Shown here piece by piece: positions 16,212 to 25,566 of a stretch of DNA of 64,000 nucleotides. The notes beneath the pieces were generated by a model that ran no database searches, was not told the origin of the DNA, and was given only the letters and a program-made list of their open reading frames with translations. The position numbers were made by a program, and so were the translations under genes. Origin of the DNA: Dactylosporangium sucinum (lineage in GTDB: Bacteria; Actinomycetota; Actinomycetes; Mycobacteriales; Micromonosporaceae); NCBI RefSeq assembly GCF_014647515.1, contig NZ_BMPI01000015.1:126831-190830 (forward strand), written 5' to 3'. How positions within the stretch are numbered: the stretch's first letter is position 1; every line of letters begins with the position of its first letter.

Positions 16212-18242
16212 TCAGGCCGGGGTTGGGGTCAGTAGGGCGGCGAAGTCGGCCGCCGGCATGATCTGGATGCCCAGCTGTTCGGCCTTCTGGGCCTTGGAAC
16301 CGGCGCCCTCGCCCACCACCACCAGGTCCGTGCGCTTCGAGACGGAGCTGGCCGAGCGGCCGCCCAGGCGTTCCACCGCCTCGTTGCCCTCGTCGCGGGT
16401 CAGGCCGGGGACCGCGCCCGTCACCACCACCGTCATCGGGGTGCCGTCCTCCTTCTGGAGCGGCAGGCGGGCGGCGCCGTCCGGGGAAGCGGAAGAGGCA
16501 GCGGAGGCGGCGGCGGGGTCGGTGGGCTCGGTCAGGTTGACGCCGCGGGCGGCCAGGCGGGCGATCAGCGGCGTGATCTCGACCAGCTCGGCGGCGATCA
16601 TCACCGCGCGCTCGGGGCCGACGCCCTCGACGTGCTGCAGGTCGTCGACCGTGGCGGCCAGCAGGGCGTCCATGGTGCCGAAGTGGCGGGCCAGGCGGCG
16701 GGACATCGAGCGGCCCGTCATGCGGACGCCCAGGCCCGTCAGGACCCGGGACAGCGGCTGCTGCTTGGAGGACTGGATGGCGGCGACCAGCTTGGTGGCG
16801 GAGAGCTCGCCCATGCGCTCCAGCGCGGCGACCGTCGGGACGTCCAGGTCGTAGAGGTCGGCGGGGTCGGTCACGTGGCCGGCGGCGACCAGCAGGTCGA
16901 GCACCTTGCCGCCCAGGCCCTCGATGTCCATGGAGTGGCGGGCGGCGTAGTAGGCCAGGCTCTCGTGGGCGCCGCAGGCACGGCCGCGGGTGCAGCGCCA
17001 GCGCTTCTGGGTGCGGTCGATCTCGCCGGCGCAGCGGGGGCACACCGCCGGGGGCTCGAACGGGAGCGCGTCGGCCGGGCGCTCGTCGAGCTTGGCGCCC
17101 GTCACCTCCGGGATGACGTCGCCGGCTCGGCGGACGAAGACCGTGTCGCCCGGGCGGACGTTGCGGCGGACCAGGTCGTCGAAGTTGTGCAGGGTCGCCG
17201 AGGTGACGATGACGCCGCTGATCTGCACCGGCTCCAGGACCGCGACCGGGGTGATGACGCCCGTGCGGCCGATCTGGACCTCGATGCGCAGCAGCTTGGT
17301 GGTGCGGGTGTCGGCCGGGAACTTGTACGCGATGCCCCAGCGGGGTGCCCGGCTGGAGAAGCCGGCGGCCGCGCGGTCGGCGGGCTGGTCGGCCTTGATG
17401 ACGGCGCCGTCGATGCCGAAGCCGAGGGTGCCGCGGGCCGCGTTGAGGGCCTGGACGGCGGCGAGGACCTCGTCGACGGTGGCGCACAGCGGCATGCCGG
17501 TCGGCGAGCCGGCGGTGGTGGCGACGCCGAGGCGGGCGATCTCGGCCATCTCGGCCGAGTGGGCATCCTCGCCGCGGCCGTGGACGGCGTAGGCCAGGAA
17601 GGACAGCGGCGCGTCATAGGTGCGGTCCTGCGCGCGCAGCGTGCCGGCGGCGGCGCTGCGCGGGTGGGCGAACGCGGGCTCACCGGCCGCCATGCGCATG
17701 CCGTTGGCGACCTCGAAGTCGGCGTCGGTCATGAAGACCTCGCCGCGGACCTCCAGCGTCACCGGCTCGGCCAGCTGCTCGGGCAGGCCGACGGCGCGGC
17801 GGGCCTGGGCGGTGACGTCCTCGCCGGCGCGGCCGTCGCCGCGGGTCGCGACCTGGACGAGCCGGCCGTCGACGTAGCGGGCCGCGATGGCCAGGCCGTC
17901 GATCTTCGGCTCCACCGTGTAGCCGGCGGTGGGGCGGCCGAGCAGCCGGTCGAGCCGGGCCGCCCAGCGGCTCAGGGTCTCCTCGTCGAAGACGTTGTCG
18001 AGGCTGAGCATCGGCGTGCTGTGGACGACGTCGCCGACGACCCCGCCGCCGGCCGCGACGACCTCGGTCGGGGACTCGTCGACCTTCCACTCCGGGCGAG
18101 AAGCCTCGGTGGCCGCAACCCGCGCCATGAGCCCGTCGTAGGCCGCGTCGTCCATGGCAAGGGAGGACCCGCCGTAATACAGCGCTGCGGCGGCCCGGAT
18201 CTCCTCGACGGCGGCCCGATACTCCTCGACAGAATCGAACAT
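16212..18242 (-). CDS. ligA: NAD-dependent DNA ligase LigA
   Basis: Seals nicks in duplex DNA during replication and repair using NAD. The 676-residue product has the usual order. An Ia domain comes first, then the nucleotidyltransferase domain with the lysine of the KxDG motif at Lys113 (EPKIDGLA). Next are the OB fold (about 320-395), a four-cysteine zinc finger (CPRC, then WRC and ACG), the HhH region and a C-terminal BRCT domain (about 600-676). An Ala/Ser-rich insert precedes the BRCT. The start at 18242 (MFDSVEEYR) matches the family; the longer frame does not. The upstream thioesterase gene ends only 10 bases before it, so the two are probably co-transcribed. Confidence 0.95.
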   Translation of the reverse strand: MFDSVEEYRAAVEEIRAAAALYYGGSSLAMDDAAYDGLMARVAATEASRPEWKVDESPTEVVAAGGGVVGDVVHSTPMLSLDNVFDEETLSRWAARLDRLLGRPTAGYTVEPKIDGLAIAARYVDGRLVQVATRGDGRAGEDVTAQARRAVGLPEQLAEPVTLEVRGEVFMTDADFEVANGMRMAAGEPAFAHPRSAAAGTLRAQDRTYDAPLSFLAYAVHGRGEDAHSAEMAEIARLGVATTAGSPTGMPLCATVDEVLAAVQALNAARGTLGFGIDGAVIKADQPADRAAAGFSSRAPRWGIAYKFPADTRTTKLLRIEVQIGRTGVITPVAVLEPVQISGVIVTSATLHNFDDLVRRNVRPGDTVFVRRAGDVIPEVTGAKLDERPADALPFEPPAVCPRCAGEIDRTQKRWRCTRGRACGAHESLAYYAARHSMDIEGLGGKVLDLLVAAGHVTDPADLYDLDVPTVAALERMGELSATKLVAAIQSSKQQPLSRVLTGLGVRMTGRSMSRRLARHFGTMDALLAATVDDLQHVEGVGPERAVMIAAELVEITPLIARLAARGVNLTEPTDPAAASAASSASPDGAARLPLQKEDGTPMTVVVTGAVPGLTRDEGNEAVERLGGRSASSVSKRTDLVVVGEGAGSKAQKAEQLGIQIMPAADFAALLTPTPA

Positions 18243-18252
18243 GCCCCGCAGC

Positions 18253-19026
18253 CTAGCCACCAGGTACGACACTTTTCCGCGGCGCCACGAAGAGGCTTTG
18301 CGCCGAACGCCCAATTTGCCCGGAAGGGTCGAACAGCGCGGTATCGGCAAGCCCGATGCCGGAAGGATCGATTGAGGAGACCGACTGCAGGCACACCCAC
18401 TCGCCGATCGGATGCCGTAGCAGATGCACGGTCAGATCGGCGTTCACGAAGAGATAGCGTGCGAAGTCGACCACGTGGGAGATCCCGTTGCCGGAGTCCG
18501 CCGCCACAAGGACACGGGCCAGAGCAGACGGCTCCTCCCCCGCGACCAGCGGCACCCGCATCCGGAACCAGGCCGTCGCCGGCCCGCGATCGACGAACGA
18601 CCCGGCCGAGAACCGGACCTCCATCGCCCGGTGATAGCCGATGTCATACGGCACGTCGAAGAAGGGCTGTGCGGCCGCCCCGTCGAGCGACGGCCCTGGC
18701 ACCCCGACCGCGGGCGCGACGTCGGGCGACGTCCGCATCAGCAGCGCCGTGCACCGCATGAAAGGTTCCACAGCCGCCGAAAGGACGGTCACGCTGCGCC
18801 CCGACCGCACGACGGACGTCGTCACGGTCAGCGGCGCGACCGGCACCGGCCGCGCGATCTCGTACGTCATCCGGACGACCCGCAGGCCAGGCGGCGCCGC
18901 CGCCTCGACGGCCCGCCCGAGCAGCGCCGCCGGTGGGCCCGCATGCTGGGACGCGGCGTCCCACGGGCCGCGGGTGTACTCGGTAGACTCGAACCGGTCC
19001 GCGGCGACCTGCTCATAGAAAGCCAC
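18253..19026 (-). CDS. TesB-like acyl-CoA thioesterase family protein
   Basis: A 257-residue protein with the double-hotdog layout of thioesterase-superfamily (4HBT_3/TesB-like) proteins. The first hotdog has WDAASQHAGPPAALLGRAVE and VVRMTYEIARPVPV. The second has GNGISHVVDFARYLFVNADLTVHL and ends with GLADTALFDPSGQIGRSAQSL. It should hydrolyse acyl-CoA; the chain length is unknown. The GTG start is only 23 bases from the divergent LacI start, so both promoters must overlap. LigA follows at 10 bases. Confidence 0.8.
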   Translation of the reverse strand: MAFYEQVAADRFESTEYTRGPWDAASQHAGPPAALLGRAVEAAAPPGLRVVRMTYEIARPVPVAPLTVTTSVVRSGRSVTVLSAAVEPFMRCTALLMRTSPDVAPAVGVPGPSLDGAAAQPFFDVPYDIGYHRAMEVRFSAGSFVDRGPATAWFRMRVPLVAGEEPSALARVLVAADSGNGISHVVDFARYLFVNADLTVHLLRHPIGEWVCLQSVSSIDPSGIGLADTALFDPSGQIGRSAQSLFVAPRKSVVPGG

Positions 19027-19049
19027 GGCCGGATTCTAGAGTGGCGGGC

Positions 19050-20093
19050 ATGGCGACGACGATCGGTGATGTGGCACGACAGGCGGGAGTTTCCCCGAGC
19101 ACCGTGTCGTATGTCCTGAGCGGCAAGCGGACCATCTCCGAGGAGACCCGGCAGCGGGTGCTCGCCGCCATCGAGGTCCTCGGCTACCACCCGCACGCCG
19201 GCGCGCGGGCGCTGGCGAGCAACCGCTCCAACGTCATCGCGCTCATCATGCCGCTGTACACGGGCCTCTACGTCCCGGTCCTCATGCAGTTCGTGATCTC
19301 CGTCGTGACGGCCGCCCGCCGGTTCGACCACGACGTGCTGCTGCTGACCCAGGACGAGGGCGAGAAGGGCCTGGAGCGGGTCGCGGCGAGCTCCCTCGCC
19401 GACGCGCTCATCGTCATGGACGTCGAGCTGCACGACCGGCGCCTGCCCCGGCTGCGCACGCTGGGCCGCCCGTCGGTGCTCATCGGGTTCCCGGCCGACG
19501 CGTCCGGGCTGACGTGCATCGACCTCGACTTCGCGGCGGCCGGCGCGGCGTGCGTCGACCACCTCGCGGACCTCGGCCACGACTGCGTGGCCCTGGTGGG
19601 CTCGCCGCCCGAGGTCTACGAGCGGGAGCTGGGTTTCGCCAGCCGGACCGCCGCCGGGTTCACCGAAGCCCTGCTGCGGCGCGGCCTGCGGGGCGCGACG
19701 GTGCCCTGCGAGCCGACCCCGGCCGCGGCCCTGGAGACCGTCCGGAACCTGCTGCAACGGCACCCCGAGCTGACCGGCGTGGTGGTGCACAACGAGGAGA
19801 CGGTCGCCCCGCTGCTGGAGGCCTTCGCGGCGGTGGGCAAGCGGGTGCCCGACGACGTGTCGATGCTGGCGATCTGCCCCGACGACGTGGCCGAGCGGGT
19901 CAAGCCGCGGGTGACCTCGGTGAGCATCCCGGCCGAGGAGCTGGGCCGCCGCGCGGTCGAGCTGGTGGTCGCCAAGCTCGACGGCACCGCGGTCCCGGAG
20001 GCGACGCTGCTGGCCCCGACGCTGACCGCACGCGACAGCGCCGCAGGCACCGCCGGGGCCCGTCCCACAACCGGACCCCGGCGGCACCGTTAG
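19050..20093 (+). CDS. LacI-family transcriptional repressor of the glycoside locus
   Basis: A 347-residue regulator. The N-terminal helix-turn-helix TIGDVARQAGVSPSTVSYVLSG and hinge helix HAGARALASNRS are followed by a periplasmic-binding-protein-like sensor domain (about 60-335). It lies beside a convergent sugar-uptake and glycosidase operon whose promoter carries a perfect LacI-type palindrome, so it is the likely repressor, relieved by a glycoside ligand. The ATG at 19050 is chosen over the GTG at 19041, which would add three residues. The TAG stop lies in a TTAGGCCCTGT sequence shared with two other palindromes of the window. Confidence 0.9.
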   Translation: MATTIGDVARQAGVSPSTVSYVLSGKRTISEETRQRVLAAIEVLGYHPHAGARALASNRSNVIALIMPLYTGLYVPVLMQFVISVVTAARRFDHDVLLLTQDEGEKGLERVAASSLADALIVMDVELHDRRLPRLRTLGRPSVLIGFPADASGLTCIDLDFAAAGAACVDHLADLGHDCVALVGSPPEVYERELGFASRTAAGFTEALLRRGLRGATVPCEPTPAAALETVRNLLQRHPELTGVVVHNEETVAPLLEAFAAVGKRVPDDVSMLAICPDDVAERVKPRVTSVSIPAEELGRRAVELVVAKLDGTAVPEATLLAPTLTARDSAAGTAGARPTTGPRRHR

Positions 20094-20164
20094 GCCCTGT
20101 CCTGCCGGTCGAGCCGGCGGGACGAGCCCCGGGCGGGACGGGCGCGCCGAACGCCCGCCCCGCC
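20090..20164. terminator. Double hairpin between the LacI gene and the convergent GH3 gene
   Basis: First hairpin: GTCCTGCCGG/CCGGCGGGAC (20099-20123). Second hairpin: GGCGGGACGGGCG/CGCCCGCCCCGCC (20132-20164) with one mismatch. It is probably bidirectional. It opens with TTAGGCCCTGT, which includes the repressor's stop codon. Confidence 0.7.
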
Positions 20165-20172
20165 ACACACCC

Positions 20173-23112
20173 CTAGCGCAACGCGAAGGTGGCCAGCCGC
20201 ACGGGCCCGCCGAACACGAGGTACACGTCGTGCCGCCCGGTGGCGCGGGTCAGCGCGCCGGTGACGGTCGTGTACGCGTACGGGTCGCCGGTCGAGGGCA
20301 CCGTCAGGGTGGCCAGCACCGGTCCGGCGGCAGGGTTGTCCAGCCGGACCTGTACCGTCGTCGCCGCGCCGGGGTTGGCGAAGCGGCCCGAGAACGACGC
20401 AGGACCGCCGCGCAGGTCGGCGTCGGCGTAGCGGACCCACTGCCCGCCGGCCGAGGCCCCGACCGACGTGCCCGAGGCCTTCGCGAAGTCGACGAGCGTG
20501 ATCCCGCTGTACGAGTCGAAGTTCTGGGCCTGGGTCACCGAACGCAGGTCGCGTGGCGGGATCGTCTCGCCCCGCACGCGCAGCGTCCCGGTGGCCCGGA
20601 TGTCGGACGACGAGGTGCCGACCAGCACGTCGTGCGTCGCGTCCTCGACCACCCAGCGGTCCCGCGTCACGTCCCAGAACCGGAAGTCGGAGGGGTCCAC
20701 CGAGAAGGTGACCCGCTTCGTCTGCCCGGGTGCCAGGTGTACCTTCTGGAACCCCCGTAGCTGCTTCAGCGGCTGTTCCACGCGCGAGGCGCGCTGGTGC
20801 GTGTAGAACTGCACCACCTCGTCGCCGGCCCGCGGACCGGTGTTCGTGACGTCCACGGAGACGGTGGACCGGTCGACCGCCAACCGTCCATAGTGGAACG
20901 TGGTGTACGACAGCCCGTGGCCGAGCGGGTACAGCGGCTGCCCGGTGAAGTACTGGTACGTCCGATCCGACCCGATGATGTCGTAGTCCGTGATCGACGG
21001 CAGGTCCGCGGCGGACCTGTACCACGTCTGCGTCAACCGCCCGGACGGGTTGACGTCGCCGAACAGCACGTCCGCCAGCGCGTGCCCGGTCTCCTGCCCG
21101 GCGTGGCTGGTCCACAGCATCGCCGGCACGTTGGCCTGCTCCCAGTTCAGCGCCGTCGGATAGCTGTTCTCGACAACCACGATCGTGTTCGGGTTCGCCT
21201 GGCGGACCGCGCGGATGAGCGCCTCCTGACCCTCGGCGAGCGACAGGTCGGTCCGGTCGTGGTCCTCGCGGCCGTTGATGAACGGCATGCTGCCCACGAC
21301 GACGACCGCCGCGTCGGCGCCGGTGGCCGCGGCGACCGCGTCGGCGGCACCGCTGCGCAGCGTCGAGCGCGTGAACGCGGTGGCCTCCGAAGCCGAGGAA
21401 GCGCCGAGGTTCAGCGTGCCGTCGGCCTGCACCACGACGTAGGGGTTGTGATACGAGGGAGCCCAGTCGAAGGCCGACTCGTAGCCAACATAGCGCAGCA
21501 CCGTCGCGCCGTCGGCGCGGGTCTCCAGCTTGAACTGCTGCTGCACGAACCAGCCGTTCGGCTGCGCCTGGTCGTTGGCGAAGCCGGACCAGTTGTAGCC
21601 GACCGTCTTGCCGTTGGCCACGCTGCGCAGCGTCACCACGCCGGCGCCCCAGTCGAAGACGTCGAACTGGGCGGTGGCGTCGGCCGCGGTAGCGTTGGCG
21701 GCCAGCATGCCACCGGCGGCACCGCTGCCACCGGTCACGTAGCGGCCGGTGGACGTCTCGCGCAGCGCGATCCGGTCGACGCCCTCGCTGGAGCGCACCG
21801 TCCCCGAGGCGCCGAGCCGCTCGGCGATGCCCTGCCGTGGAGTGATCTTGTACGGCATGTTCCCGCCGTACCAGTCGCTGTAGAGCGTGTCGCCCAGCGG
21901 CCCGACGACGGCGACCGTCTTCGGCGCGCGCAACGGCAGGACCCCGGTGTTCTTCAGCAGTACCATCGACTCCGCCGCCGCCTCGCGAGCCAGGCGGGCG
22001 TTGGCCGCCGCGTCGGCGGTCACGGACGCGTAGGGTCCGCCGTCGGGGTCGAACTCGCCCAGCCGGAAGCGCAGCGACAGGCTCTGCCGCACCGCGTCGT
22101 CGATGTCGGCGACGGTCAGCAGCCCCTGGTCGAGCGCGGCATGGATGGCATTGACGGTGGCGGTCGGGTCGGTGCCGTCCTGCGTGAAGCTGTTGATGCC
22201 GGCCTTGATGGCGGCGGCGTTCGCCTCGGCCTGGGTGGCGTAGTAGCGCTGCGAGGCGGTGAGGTTGCCGGGTGCGAAGGCGTCGCTGGGGTTGAACATG
22301 GGCCGGTCCGTCCACTGCCGGATGCTGTCGAGGTCGGGCGAGACCGTGCTCGGCCGGCCGTTGACGAGGTTGTACCCCGGCATCACGCCGGTGGCGGCGT
22401 TGGCCTGCAACGGGATGCGGAACGGCACCTCGTCGTACTCGTGCAGGACCCGCGGCGGCACGAACGCCGACGTCGTGTCGCGGCGGACCTCGTTGTTGTA
22501 CGCGAGGTAGTGCTTGAGCGTGGGGGCGGTCTTGAGGTACCTCGGGTCGTCGCCCTGCAACCCGGTGCCGTAGGCGACGGCGAGCCTGCCGGTCAGCAGC
22601 GGGTCCTCGCTGTAGCCCTCCTCGTTGCGTCCCCAGCGCGGGTCCCGGAGCAGGTTCACGACCGGCGCCCAGAGGTTGAGTCCCCAGACGTCGGGATCCT
22701 GCCGGTGGTACTGGCGGGCCTCGTCCCCGACGGCCGAGCCGACCCGGCGCACGAGCCCCGGGTCCCAGCTGCTGGCCAGCCCGACCGCCTGCGGGAACTG
22801 CGTGGCGGTGGCGGTGACGACGTTGCCGTTGTCGTGGTAGTCGTTGGACCAGGCGAGGCCGTGCAGGGCCTCGGTGCCGGACTTGTAGAGCCTGATGCCC
22901 AGCCGGGGGATGGCCGGCTGGTACTGGTGCAGCAACGAGATCTTCTCGTCGAGCGTCAGCCGGCCGGCGAGGTCGTCGACGCGGACCTGGAAGGGCAGCC
23001 TCGGGTTCTGGAACGGGTACTCGTACGCCGGCGGCGGTGCGGCCACCGCCGGCGGGGCGAGCACTGCGACGACGGCGGTAACGATCGCCGCGACGAGCGC
23101 GGGTGGAGCCAT
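20173..23112 (-). CDS. Secreted GH3 beta-glycosidase with a beta-trefoil insert and C-terminal carbohydrate-binding module
   Basis: Releases terminal beta-linked glucose or xylose from oligosaccharides. The 979-residue precursor has a signal peptide (1-24) and a GH3 barrel (about 40-370) with the nucleophile aspartate at Asp277 (NPSDAF). Next comes the GH3 C-domain (AAAESMVLLKNTG onward), interrupted by about 140 residues (446-583) that look like a fascin-type beta-trefoil (ALRETSTGRYVT). Then come GHGLSYTTF, an FnIII-like domain and a CBM6-like module (about 855-979). A GGGAGG site precedes the ATG. It is the last gene of the operon, 19 bases after the GH31 gene. Confidence 0.88.
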   Translation of the reverse strand: MAPPALVAAIVTAVVAVLAPPAVAAPPPAYEYPFQNPRLPFQVRVDDLAGRLTLDEKISLLHQYQPAIPRLGIRLYKSGTEALHGLAWSNDYHDNGNVVTATATQFPQAVGLASSWDPGLVRRVGSAVGDEARQYHRQDPDVWGLNLWAPVVNLLRDPRWGRNEEGYSEDPLLTGRLAVAYGTGLQGDDPRYLKTAPTLKHYLAYNNEVRRDTTSAFVPPRVLHEYDEVPFRIPLQANAATGVMPGYNLVNGRPSTVSPDLDSIRQWTDRPMFNPSDAFAPGNLTASQRYYATQAEANAAAIKAGINSFTQDGTDPTATVNAIHAALDQGLLTVADIDDAVRQSLSLRFRLGEFDPDGGPYASVTADAAANARLAREAAAESMVLLKNTGVLPLRAPKTVAVVGPLGDTLYSDWYGGNMPYKITPRQGIAERLGASGTVRSSEGVDRIALRETSTGRYVTGGSGAAGGMLAANATAADATAQFDVFDWGAGVVTLRSVANGKTVGYNWSGFANDQAQPNGWFVQQQFKLETRADGATVLRYVGYESAFDWAPSYHNPYVVVQADGTLNLGASSASEATAFTRSTLRSGAADAVAAATGADAAVVVVGSMPFINGREDHDRTDLSLAEGQEALIRAVRQANPNTIVVVENSYPTALNWEQANVPAMLWTSHAGQETGHALADVLFGDVNPSGRLTQTWYRSAADLPSITDYDIIGSDRTYQYFTGQPLYPLGHGLSYTTFHYGRLAVDRSTVSVDVTNTGPRAGDEVVQFYTHQRASRVEQPLKQLRGFQKVHLAPGQTKRVTFSVDPSDFRFWDVTRDRWVVEDATHDVLVGTSSSDIRATGTLRVRGETIPPRDLRSVTQAQNFDSYSGITLVDFAKASGTSVGASAGGQWVRYADADLRGGPASFSGRFANPGAATTVQVRLDNPAAGPVLATLTVPSTGDPYAYTTVTGALTRATGRHDVYLVFGGPVRLATFALR

Positions 23113-23131
23113 CCTTGCCTCCCTGCGGGGT

Positions 23132-25543
23132 TCAGTGGAGGTGCACGGTGACTTGCTCGGCGCCGGGATCCGCGTCGATGAGGACCCCGGCGGGGTCCGG
23201 AGTGAGCCGGCCGGCGTCGACAGCCGCCACCGCGTCGACGCCGGCCAGCTGCACCCGCCAGGCCGCCGTCACGCTCCCGCCGCCTCCGCTCCGCTCCGGC
23301 GGCGGGAGGAAACGCTGAGTTTCCCGGTGAGCGGCCTCTGCGCTCCGCTCCGAGCCACTCACAGCGTGACGGCGCACCTCGACGGTCGTGCCGGTCCGCT
23401 GCACCGTGAAGGTGGCATCGGGCCGGCCCTGGGCGGTCGGGATGTCGACGGTGCAGCGGGCGCCGTCGGCCAGCTCGAACACGCGCAGGGTCACGCCGTC
23501 GGCGTATGGGTAGTCGGGGCGGTCGCCGACCGCGCCGAAGGGTACGACCGCGCCGGGCCGGGCGAGCACCGGCAGGTCGCCGAGCGCGTACCGGCGGCGG
23601 ACCCAGCCCGGACCGGTCAGCACCTCGCCGGAGCGCAGGTCGGTCCAGCGCCCCTCGGGCAGGTAGAACGCGTGGTCGCCGTCGGCGGTGAAGACCGGCG
23701 CGACGAGGATCGACTCGCCGAGCATGTACTGGCGGTCGAGGTGCCCGCAGGCGGGGTCGTCGGGGAACTCCAGCGCCATCGGCCGCATCACCGGCAGGCC
23801 GTCGCGGTGGGCGGTGACGGCGGCGCCGTAGAGGTACGGCATGAGCCGCGCCTTGAGCCGGGTGTACTCGGCGACGGTCGCGACGGCCTCGTCCCCGAAG
23901 AGCCACGGCACCCGGTAGGAGCCGGCGCCGTGCAGCCGGCTGTGCGAGGAGAGCAGCCCGAACTGGGCCCAGCGGGTGAACACCACCGGGTCCGGGGTGC
24001 CCTCGAAGCCGCCGATGTCGTGGCTCCAGAACCCGAAGCCGGACAGCGCCAGCGACAGCCCGCCGCGCAGGCTCTCGGCCATCGACTCGAACGACGACTC
24101 GCAGTCGCCGCCCCAGTGCACCGGGAACTGCTGGCCGCCGGCGGTCGCGGAGCGGGCGAAGACGACCGCCTCCCCCTCGCCGCGGTGCTCGCGCAGCAGC
24201 TCGAAGACGGCCTCGTTGTACAGCTGGGTGTAGTAGTTGTGCATCCGCAGCGGGTCGGAGCCGTCGGCCCACTCGACCTCGACCGGGATCCGCTCGCCGA
24301 AGTCGGACTTGAAGCAGTCGACGCCGGTGTCGAGCAGCGCCCGCAGCCGGTCCTGGTACCAGCGCTTCGCGTCCGGGTTGGTGAAGTCGACCAGGCCCAT
24401 CCCGGCCTGCCAGCGGTCCCACTGCCAGACGTCGCCGGCGGGGGTGCGGACCAGGTAGCCCTTCGCGGCGCCCTCGGCGAACATGGCCGAGCGCTGCGCG
24501 ATGTACGGGTTGATCCACAGGCAGATCCGCAGCCCGCGGGCCTTGAGCCGGGCCAGCATGCCGGCCGGGTCGGGGAACGTCACCGGGTCCCACTCGAAGT
24601 CGCACCAGTGGAACTCGCGCATCCAGAACGTGTCGAAGTGGAACACCGACACGGGCAGGTTCCGCTCGGCCATGCCGTCGAGCATCGACGTCACCGTGCC
24701 CTCGTCGTAGGGCGTGGTGAACGACGTCGACAGCCACAGGCCGAACGACCAGGCCGGGGGCAGCGCCGGGCGGCCGGTCAGCGCGGTGTACTTGCGCAGC
24801 ACGTCCCGCGGGGTCGGGCCGTAGATCACGAGGTACTCCAGGACCTGCCCCGGCACCGAGAACTGCACCCGCGACACAGCCTCGGAGCCGACCTCGAACG
24901 ACACCGGTCCGGGGTCGGCGACGAAGACGCCGTAGCCCGCGCTGGAGACGTAGAACGGCACGTTCTTGTAGGCCTGCTCGCTGCTGGTGCCGCCGTCGGC
25001 GTTCCACACGTCGACCGTCTGGCCGTTCTTGACGAACGGGCCGAACCGCTCGCCGAGACCGTAGATCGTCTCGCCGACGCCCAGGCTGAGCTGCTCCCGC
25101 AGGAACTCCCCGTCGGCGGTGTGCAGCGCCGCGGCGGCCTTCGGCACGCTCGCGGTGAGCACCTTGCCCGCGGCGACGAACTCCAGCCGGAAGCGGTCGC
25201 CGAGCGAGAACCGCGCGCCGAGGGCGCCGGAGGTGAACGTCACCGACTCCTCGTCGCGGGTCACCTTCGGGTCGGCCGCCGGGTCGGCGTCGATGCGGAA
25301 CCGCGGACCGCGGGACCGGCCGCCGGTGTGCCGGCTGATCCGGACCGCCACGACGTCGGGCGCCGGTGCGGTGCAGTCGACGGTGAACAGCGGCGTGTTC
25401 AGGGTGTCGCCGCGGTCGCTGATCCGCTTCGTCGGCGCGTAGACCGACAGCCGGTCGGCGCCGACGGCGACGTCGCGGACGTGAACTGGGTACAGCGCCT
25501 CGACGCCGGGCCGCAGCTGCCAGTACCCGTCGGTGAACTTCAT
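23132..25543 (-). CDS. yicI: GH31 alpha-xylosidase, YicI-like, carrying an in-frame repeat insertion
   Basis: An intracellular enzyme that removes alpha-1,6 xylose from xyloglucan-type oligosaccharides. The 803 residues align in layout with E. coli YicI. The nucleophile corresponds to Asp414 (KSDFGERIP), the acid/base to Asp480 (HWGGDC), and GFWSHDIGGFEG follows. No signal peptide. Residues about 727-756 of the C-terminal beta-domain are encoded by a twin-hairpin repeat (protein run SGSERSAEAAHRE, then PPPERSGGGG), which looks inserted in frame without stopping translation. The ATG at 25543 follows a GGAG site; the much longer open frame upstream is a shadow of the permease genes. Confidence 0.9.
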   Translation of the reverse strand: MKFTDGYWQLRPGVEALYPVHVRDVAVGADRLSVYAPTKRISDRGDTLNTPLFTVDCTAPAPDVVAVRISRHTGGRSRGPRFRIDADPAADPKVTRDEESVTFTSGALGARFSLGDRFRLEFVAAGKVLTASVPKAAAALHTADGEFLREQLSLGVGETIYGLGERFGPFVKNGQTVDVWNADGGTSSEQAYKNVPFYVSSAGYGVFVADPGPVSFEVGSEAVSRVQFSVPGQVLEYLVIYGPTPRDVLRKYTALTGRPALPPAWSFGLWLSTSFTTPYDEGTVTSMLDGMAERNLPVSVFHFDTFWMREFHWCDFEWDPVTFPDPAGMLARLKARGLRICLWINPYIAQRSAMFAEGAAKGYLVRTPAGDVWQWDRWQAGMGLVDFTNPDAKRWYQDRLRALLDTGVDCFKSDFGERIPVEVEWADGSDPLRMHNYYTQLYNEAVFELLREHRGEGEAVVFARSATAGGQQFPVHWGGDCESSFESMAESLRGGLSLALSGFGFWSHDIGGFEGTPDPVVFTRWAQFGLLSSHSRLHGAGSYRVPWLFGDEAVATVAEYTRLKARLMPYLYGAAVTAHRDGLPVMRPMALEFPDDPACGHLDRQYMLGESILVAPVFTADGDHAFYLPEGRWTDLRSGEVLTGPGWVRRRYALGDLPVLARPGAVVPFGAVGDRPDYPYADGVTLRVFELADGARCTVDIPTAQGRPDATFTVQRTGTTVEVRRHAVSGSERSAEAAHRETQRFLPPPERSGGGGSVTAAWRVQLAGVDAVAAVDAGRLTPDPAGVLIDADPGAEQVTVHLH
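23265..23373 (-). repeat. Twin-hairpin repeat, copy C (inside the GH31 coding sequence)
   Basis: On the plus strand the first hairpin has arms CCCGCCGCC/GGCGGCGGG around TCCGCTCCGCTCC. Then comes a spacer with CTGAG, and a second hairpin with GTGAGCGGC/GCCACTCAC arms around a TGCGCTCCGCTCC core. The unit is bounded by GCCGTCACGCT and its exact reverse complement AGCGTGACGGC. The architecture equals copies A and B, although the arm sequences differ. Confidence 0.7.
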
Positions 25544-25566
25544 GCACGCTCCATCGGGTTGCGCAT

